A stretch of 64,000 nucleotides of DNA, from positions 6,911,374-6,975,373 of the forward strand of contig OW028580.1 of assembly GCA_932294295.1 (NCBI GenBank), given 5' to 3'. Origin of the DNA: Alitta virens (lineage: Eukaryota; Annelida; Polychaeta; Phyllodocida; Nereididae). Shown here piece after piece: positions 58,557-64,000 of this stretch. Every line of letters starts with the position of its first letter. The stretch's first letter is position 1. Below the pieces are notes generated by a model. It was not told where the DNA came from. It did no database searches and was given only the letters and a program-made list of their open reading frames with translations. The position numbers and the translations under genes were made by a program.

Positions 58557-60097
58557 TGTAGTTAAGTAGTACAACAAGGACCTCATGTGGGGCCAATGAC
58601 TTGCCATGCATTTTAGCAAGTGATGCATTTTAGCAAGTGATGGATTTCAGCTTTGTTCAAGTGTGCATACGTGCAGCATCCTGCAGCTTTATTGGATGCT
58701 GCCTGATGCATGGTGATGATGCAGCACGGATGCTGGAGTGATACAGGGACCATCTGTTCCCCTACTTTTATTTAATGTATACTAAGCAATTAATAGCAGC
58801 AGCATCACCGAGTACAGCATCGAATTATGTGCACTGGAGCAGCTAACAAAGTAGAAAAACGCAGAACAATGTTGAACAATGCAGTAAGTTTATAAGTGTC
58901 TACTGTGCTGATGCTGGGTTAGAAATAATCTAAATTGATTCTGTATTAACGTATAATATAATATATCATGGTGTTTTAATATATAATCAAAAACACAGAG
59001 CTGTCACAATACCGCTCCGGTGCAAACCTCGGACAGACATTGGGCCAACATCTCATTGTACAATGTACATGAATCACAGCATTTCAGAGCAAATGGTGAA
59101 TTGGATATTCTTTGGATAAGCTTTGGATATGCTTTGTATGATTAACCTAGGATCAGAGCAATGTTGTGAAAGGAGAGAGTGCATGTCATTTTATAATGCA
59201 GCCCACAGTCTCCACAAGTTGACACATTTCAGGGGCCACACAAGGTGACACACACATTGTGACAGTAGGCCACAACATGGCAGTTTGCTCGACACCCCAA
59301 AGTGGCAGTGACGAATGAGGCGCATTTTCATGAACGGAGTCATTGTGTAGATGCAGCGTGGCCCGGATGCACAGCTACAGTGATGAACGGCGTCAGCCTT
59401 GAACTGCCACCTCTTCGCGCCTGCGCTGTTGTGTGCAGACGCCTGATAATCAAGCAGACGACAGTGAAGAACAGAGGAAGGGGTGGGGGGGGGGGCCCAA
59501 ACTTGTATTGCACCGTGCACCAGTCTACTAAGTATTCAGTGCACTGCACTGCCCTGCTTGTGACCTCTTTGACCCAGGGTAGCATCGGTGACCCTATCAC
59601 CCTGCACACCGATGGCCCGACCTTTGCACCCATTCCAGGCACCTTTCCATCTCAAACTGCCACTGCAATCATCTGAATAAATGATAACCCCGGTGATTTT
59701 CATTAGTCATTTCAAGTCACACAGTCACACCAATAGGTCGTGGCATTCGCATCCATCACAATGCTGGTTGCGGACGCAAATGAATTACTCCACGGCACTG
59801 TATTGTACTCCTGTGATGAACAATGCATTGCTGGGCCTTTAGGGTAGCTAGGTCCACCATGACAGTGCCATCACTACTCATCATAACTGTTAGGGACACT
59901 TGAAAAGCCCCATGTTAAAAGCAATAGCTTATGATTAATTCAATAAATCATTCTAATCTCAATTATACACGTTTACAAGCATTGTTACGTAGGCCTACAC
60001 ATTAAAATGGTCAAACAAAAACAATATAAAGTGATTGATTGCACCGAATGTTGTAGTACAGTAAATCCTCACCATTACAAAATATTTCTCTATATGT

Positions 60098-60230
60098 ACA
60101 GTGGAGCCCATTTTTAAAACCACCCCACCATTAAGACCATCCATTTCGGTAACAAAATCCATTATAACCATTATATCATCAACAGTAAGATTTTCACCAT
60201 AGGGTGGTCTTAATGGCGAGGTTCGACTGT
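60098..60230. mobile_element. Small MITE with ACAGTGGAGCC ends
   Basis: Left end ACAGTGGAGCCCATTTTTAA and right end CGAGGTTCGACTGT are near inverted repeats. The next parts also pair (ACCACCCCACCATTAAGACC against GGGTGGTCTTAATGG), so most of the 133 bp folds on itself. It resembles a repeat type common in invertebrate genomes. Confidence 0.7.
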
Positions 60231-60639
60231 GATTCGGTTGCCTTAATTGTGAGGTAGCTATGGAAACCATTTACCCTTAATTTTAATACAGCGACCTGCT
60301 GCCTAAAAAAAAAATATATATTTGATGCTAATCATGTCCAATACAACTATTCATGTCCAGTACAACATCATTTGCAAAACACCATTCATTCACAACACCA
60401 CAACGAAAGTCTAACCAGTGTCACATAGTTGTACACCAGCACTGCATTATAAATAATACATTACTTGTTCAAGCTTTTTATAGCATAGCCTCCACAGTGT
60501 ATCATACCTCGTGTCCACAATAACAAGTTCATTATACTGATTAATGCCCCCAAGCTCTTGTAAAGTGACTTACTTTCTTGCAGGCAGTGTGCTACGGCAC
60601 TCGATCAAAACACAACATAAAGTCGACACCGCACCAAGA

Positions 60640-60790
60640 CACAGCCTAAGACTGTCTCAGACATAGTCTAAGAAGTCTCAGACATAACTGAGACAACTTC
60701 TGAGACAATTCTTAAGTCTAAGACTTCTAAAAACTTTTTTTTAAGACACTGTCGTGAGTTCAAGACAAAGTCTATGGCATAGCCACAGTC
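60640..60790. repeat. Cluster of AGACNNAGTCT / GTCTCAGAC palindromes
   Basis: Many partly palindromic words such as AAGACTGTCTCAGACATAGTCT, AGTCTCAGACATAACTGAGAC and AAGTCTAAGACTT overlap, giving strong self-complementarity. Confidence 0.7.
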
Positions 60791-60795
60791 TTGCA

Positions 60796-60858
60796 TGATG
60801 ATAAACAGTGATCATAAACAGTGATGATAAACAGTTATGATAAACAGTGATGATAAAT
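60796..60858. repeat. 13-bp tandem repeat GATGATAAACAGT, about five copies
   Basis: Direct copies with single-base changes (GATCATAAACAGT, TATGATAAACAGT). Confidence 0.9.
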
Positions 60859-62640
60859 GGGTTTTGAGTGCACATCTCACAACAAACATGAGACTAGAAG
60901 AATCTCACAGTATCAGAAGGCTCAGATTATTATCTATATTTGAGGGGACATTGATGCTGATGTACTGACTATGCAGAGGGGTATGGCATCTTCTCAGCTT
61001 TCTTCTGGGTGCGGGGGTAAATGTGATCACCCCTTGCAACCCTGATGGGCATAAAAGTCCCAGTAATGCAAGGTTTTATGACTGTGGCCAATACCTTGCC
61101 TGCTGCCTGCTTGTTAATTGTCTAGTTTATGACATCTATAACTCGCTGGCAGCACATTTTTCAGGTACTAAATCACCAGACTGTCTGCACTGGGCAGGCT
61201 GCATTTTGTCCCTCTGACGCATAAGAAGTCACTGCCTGCATAATGAATGAACTCAGCCAAGGGCTATTATTATTCGTCCAGGAGGCAGTGGCAAATATAA
61301 TAGGTGCCAAGATGATCCTTGCTTCACACCTCATACAGAAATCAATGCACTCAGCTTCAGAATAACTCAAAATAGCAACACTACCGACCATAACAAAACA
61401 AAACAAATATGTACACAACTGTATTATAACAAACTAGCCTGGGGGGGGGGGGGCATATTTCATACATTTCTTTGGCTATGTCTTCTCCAAGTCATTTGAT
61501 CATAGTTAATACACTGCGCAATATCTTAATGCAATATTCTTATCTCCACAGATTAGGAAGTTCTAGAAGATTATCTATGATTAATACGTTGATAGGAAGG
61601 AAATTTCTGAGCCAAAATATCAGATGTGTAACAATTTTTTTATCCTTTAATAGCTAATCCGTAGACCAGACTTTGGCACCATTGCAATTTCCCCTCAAGA
61701 ATATATAGTGCAGTCTGTCTTCCATCCATACATTAAGAAGTGCGATGGGATTAATATTTCCATAAAATGGAAACTTTTGATGACAATTTTCCTCTTTTAA
61801 AACAGAGACTATACCACCACTCCTCTTTATTTTCATTTTTTCAATAGTATAGCCATAAAATTTTATTTCCTAATACACCATCAGAAGCTCTCTTCAACAC
61901 TAGACGAGCCAAGTAATCCGAATGATTCATTAATAGACTTTCTCATCATTACTACCCAGAAGAACAGTAAATCAAGCTTCATTATCTCTGATATTAGCAC
62001 AAATCATCAGCATAATAGGGATTAAATCAGTAAATCAGGCAATGAAAGGATATTAGCATCTCCTAAATACTGATTAAATAATCATAGAAACAATAGTATC
62101 TATTCACAGATGGTGATAGAACGTCAATAAAATTTGGAAGACAATGCAATTGCAATTAATTGGTCTTATATTATCAAATAGCAACCGTTATTGCAAATGC
62201 AGAGTTTTAGTTTGCGACGTTCTAGCGTTTACCCTACCATGATAATCTTTTTATTTCTCACATCACTTTTCTTAATACTACAGAAATTCCTCAAGAATTG
62301 TGATGCCCCTAATAAGGGGTGCTAAGCAATGAAGGGGATGGTTTACACAGCCAACAGCTATAGACACCACTCCCTTATGTATGATATAATTTGAATTTAT
62401 TTATGACGACCAGAATATACTGGAAACTGGAAACTTGAACTCACACATGTTTTAGTCTCTAAAAACCTACCTTTTTTCCTTCTATTGCCAATTTTCTCTA
62501 TGCTACACAAATATCTTCCCCAAAGGACCTTCCTGCTTTCCTTTTTCTGTTTTCCCTCTTGCCTAACAACCCACAAACTTTCTCCTATTTTCAGCAGCAC
62601 AAATTCTATTTGGCAGTAACCAATCAAACAGCCCCAGTGA

Positions 62641-62672
62641 ATGGGACACACTGAGACACACTGAGACACACT
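62641..62672. repeat. 11-bp tandem repeat (GACACACTGAG), three copies
   Basis: Three consecutive units in the CPEB upstream intron. Confidence 0.85.
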
Positions 62673-64000
62673 GGAACAGGGAACCAAAGCAGCCCATTGG
62701 AAACAGCACGCTCCCAGCCTGATACAGTCAACAATGTGTAACACTCAGTGTCAGTTTCCGCTGCTGCTGCTGAGAGAAGAAAAATATAAACTCTTCCCCA
62801 AAGGTGGAGAGAAGGCAAATAAAGGTAAAACGAGCTAAAGATAGCAGATTTTCATTGATTTGGTTAGGTAATTTGATCTAAGTATACATAATAAATAAGG
62901 TAAAATGGTGCAATTGGGTGAAAAATACTGAAAATTGGGTTTGGCATTGATAGACCACCTCATTAGTGAGGCAGTCTTCAGGTGGTACTAGTGCACATTA
63001 ACAGTAATACCAACAGTCAATATCTCCTTAAAATACTCTCAGAACTTGGATGAGTTTCATTGAACTTATTAACCAATTGAGCCGACAATTTACAATAAAG
63101 TGCTACTACATGATCTCAAATAGTATTTTCAAGTTGTTTGTACTATTGACTGGCACTGTTATTAGCTGACTCATAGCACGAGAAGTCCAGCTTGACCATG
63201 AACTGACTTGAAATCACCAATCTCCAAAATGGTTTAAGGCTTCAATTACTGTCCTAACCACTTGTGGTCCTTACAGAGGACAACATTTTCTTTCAACTAA
63301 GTCCTCTCCTCACAGATCATGCAACCTTCACATCAAGCCCAAGGTCACTCCGTTTGTCCATTCAGTGGCTGATCACTCGACAATTGAGCATTAGCATTTT
63401 TAAAAGTCTTGGAGAGCAGCGAATGTAATAAGCATCCATTTACTGGAACACGTTACCATTGTCAGTCCAATCACACCAAGGCCAGCATAAAAATACATTG
63501 TTGAGAACATTCACATCTTTCATTAGTCGATACATTAGCTTTGAACTCAAGGTCACAATTTAAGTACACCTTGCAACTTTCCATCTGCGTTTTGTGCACA
63601 CAACACCTTGCCTAATTAATACACGAAATGGCATTAAATTGCCATTGATTAGAGCAATTTAGAGCTCACACTATTGTGTGAGCAAGTCCTGCAAAGGACA
63701 CACACACAATCAAGCCACCTGTTCAGTGTACTTATCATGCAGTGAACACAATTAAATGCCATCTTATAATTAAAATCATAGACAGTATGGCACACTTCCA
63801 TTCTGACTACAATTTACCTGTTAATGCGTGCAGCTTAAGACCAAATTTTCGTCTCAACAGTCAACCTATAATTAATACCGTAATAAATTTTTCAACGGTC
63901 AGCAATGTCTACCAGTTGCCCAAGACAACTTTGCTCTGTAAATAATGTCTATGCTCAGACAAGGAAAAATCCCAATCATGCAGTAAATGTCTCATGTTCA

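Larger units (their letters stand above)
54405..64000 (-). other. CPEB upstream intron, running to the window end
   Basis: No further CPEB exon is recognisable, in particular none coding for the usual VFVGGLPPDID start of RRM1. Contains one SINE, several small tandem repeats and two hairpin/MITE structures listed separately. G-runs occur at about 59482-59493 and 61441-61452. Confidence 0.5.

Overview
The window is AT-rich, intron-rich, repeat-laden eukaryotic nuclear DNA. Protein genes have GT-AG introns, and one-letter and polypyrimidine splice signals are easy to follow. The gene set is animal: a CPEB2/3/4-type translational regulator, a LEG1-family secreted protein and a failed-axon-connections (FAXC) gene with a second, incomplete copy. 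With the tRNA-derived SINEs, foldback/MITE elements and a Polinton-like fragment, this suggests an invertebrate bilaterian, probably marine. I cannot settle the phylum from the sequence.

Layout. 1-3.9 kb: part of a Polinton/Maverick-like or related large DNA element. It has a protein-primed family B DNA polymerase cut by the window edge (+), a 347-aa protein (-) and a 115-aa membrane protein (-). 4.77-7.86 kb: a foldback element with short inverted ends and many TGAGGTCA-type repeats, itself carrying two nested elements. 7.9-11.0 kb: a complete three-exon LEG1 homologue (-). 11.1-18.5 kb: a repeat field with a second copy of the nested element, a degenerate satellite, several tRNA-derived SINEs and a dead Tc1/mariner-like transposase. 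19.5-23.0 kb: an incomplete FAXC copy (-). 24.4-29.4 kb: a complete six-exon FAXC gene (-). 30.3-64 kb: the 3' part of a CPEB2/3/4 gene (-), with five coding exons, a possible 6-kb 3' UTR and very long introns filled with simple repeats, MITEs and one SINE.

All host genes lie on the minus strand, but nothing suggests shared function. CPEB acts on mRNA 3' ends in the cytoplasm, LEG1 is secreted, and FAXC proteins are membrane-anchored GST-fold proteins. Exon boundaries were set by reading frame continuity across GT-AG introns, and every junction listed for LEG1, FAXC copy A and CPEB keeps frame. The most interesting points are the FAXC copy that lacks exons 2-4 but keeps intact exons 1, 5 and 6; the perfect DR1 nuclear-receptor-type site with CRE palindromes 3' of CPEB; the Polinton accessory genes; the hormone-response-like repeats of the foldback element; and an unrecognised coding-like frame in a LEG1 intron.
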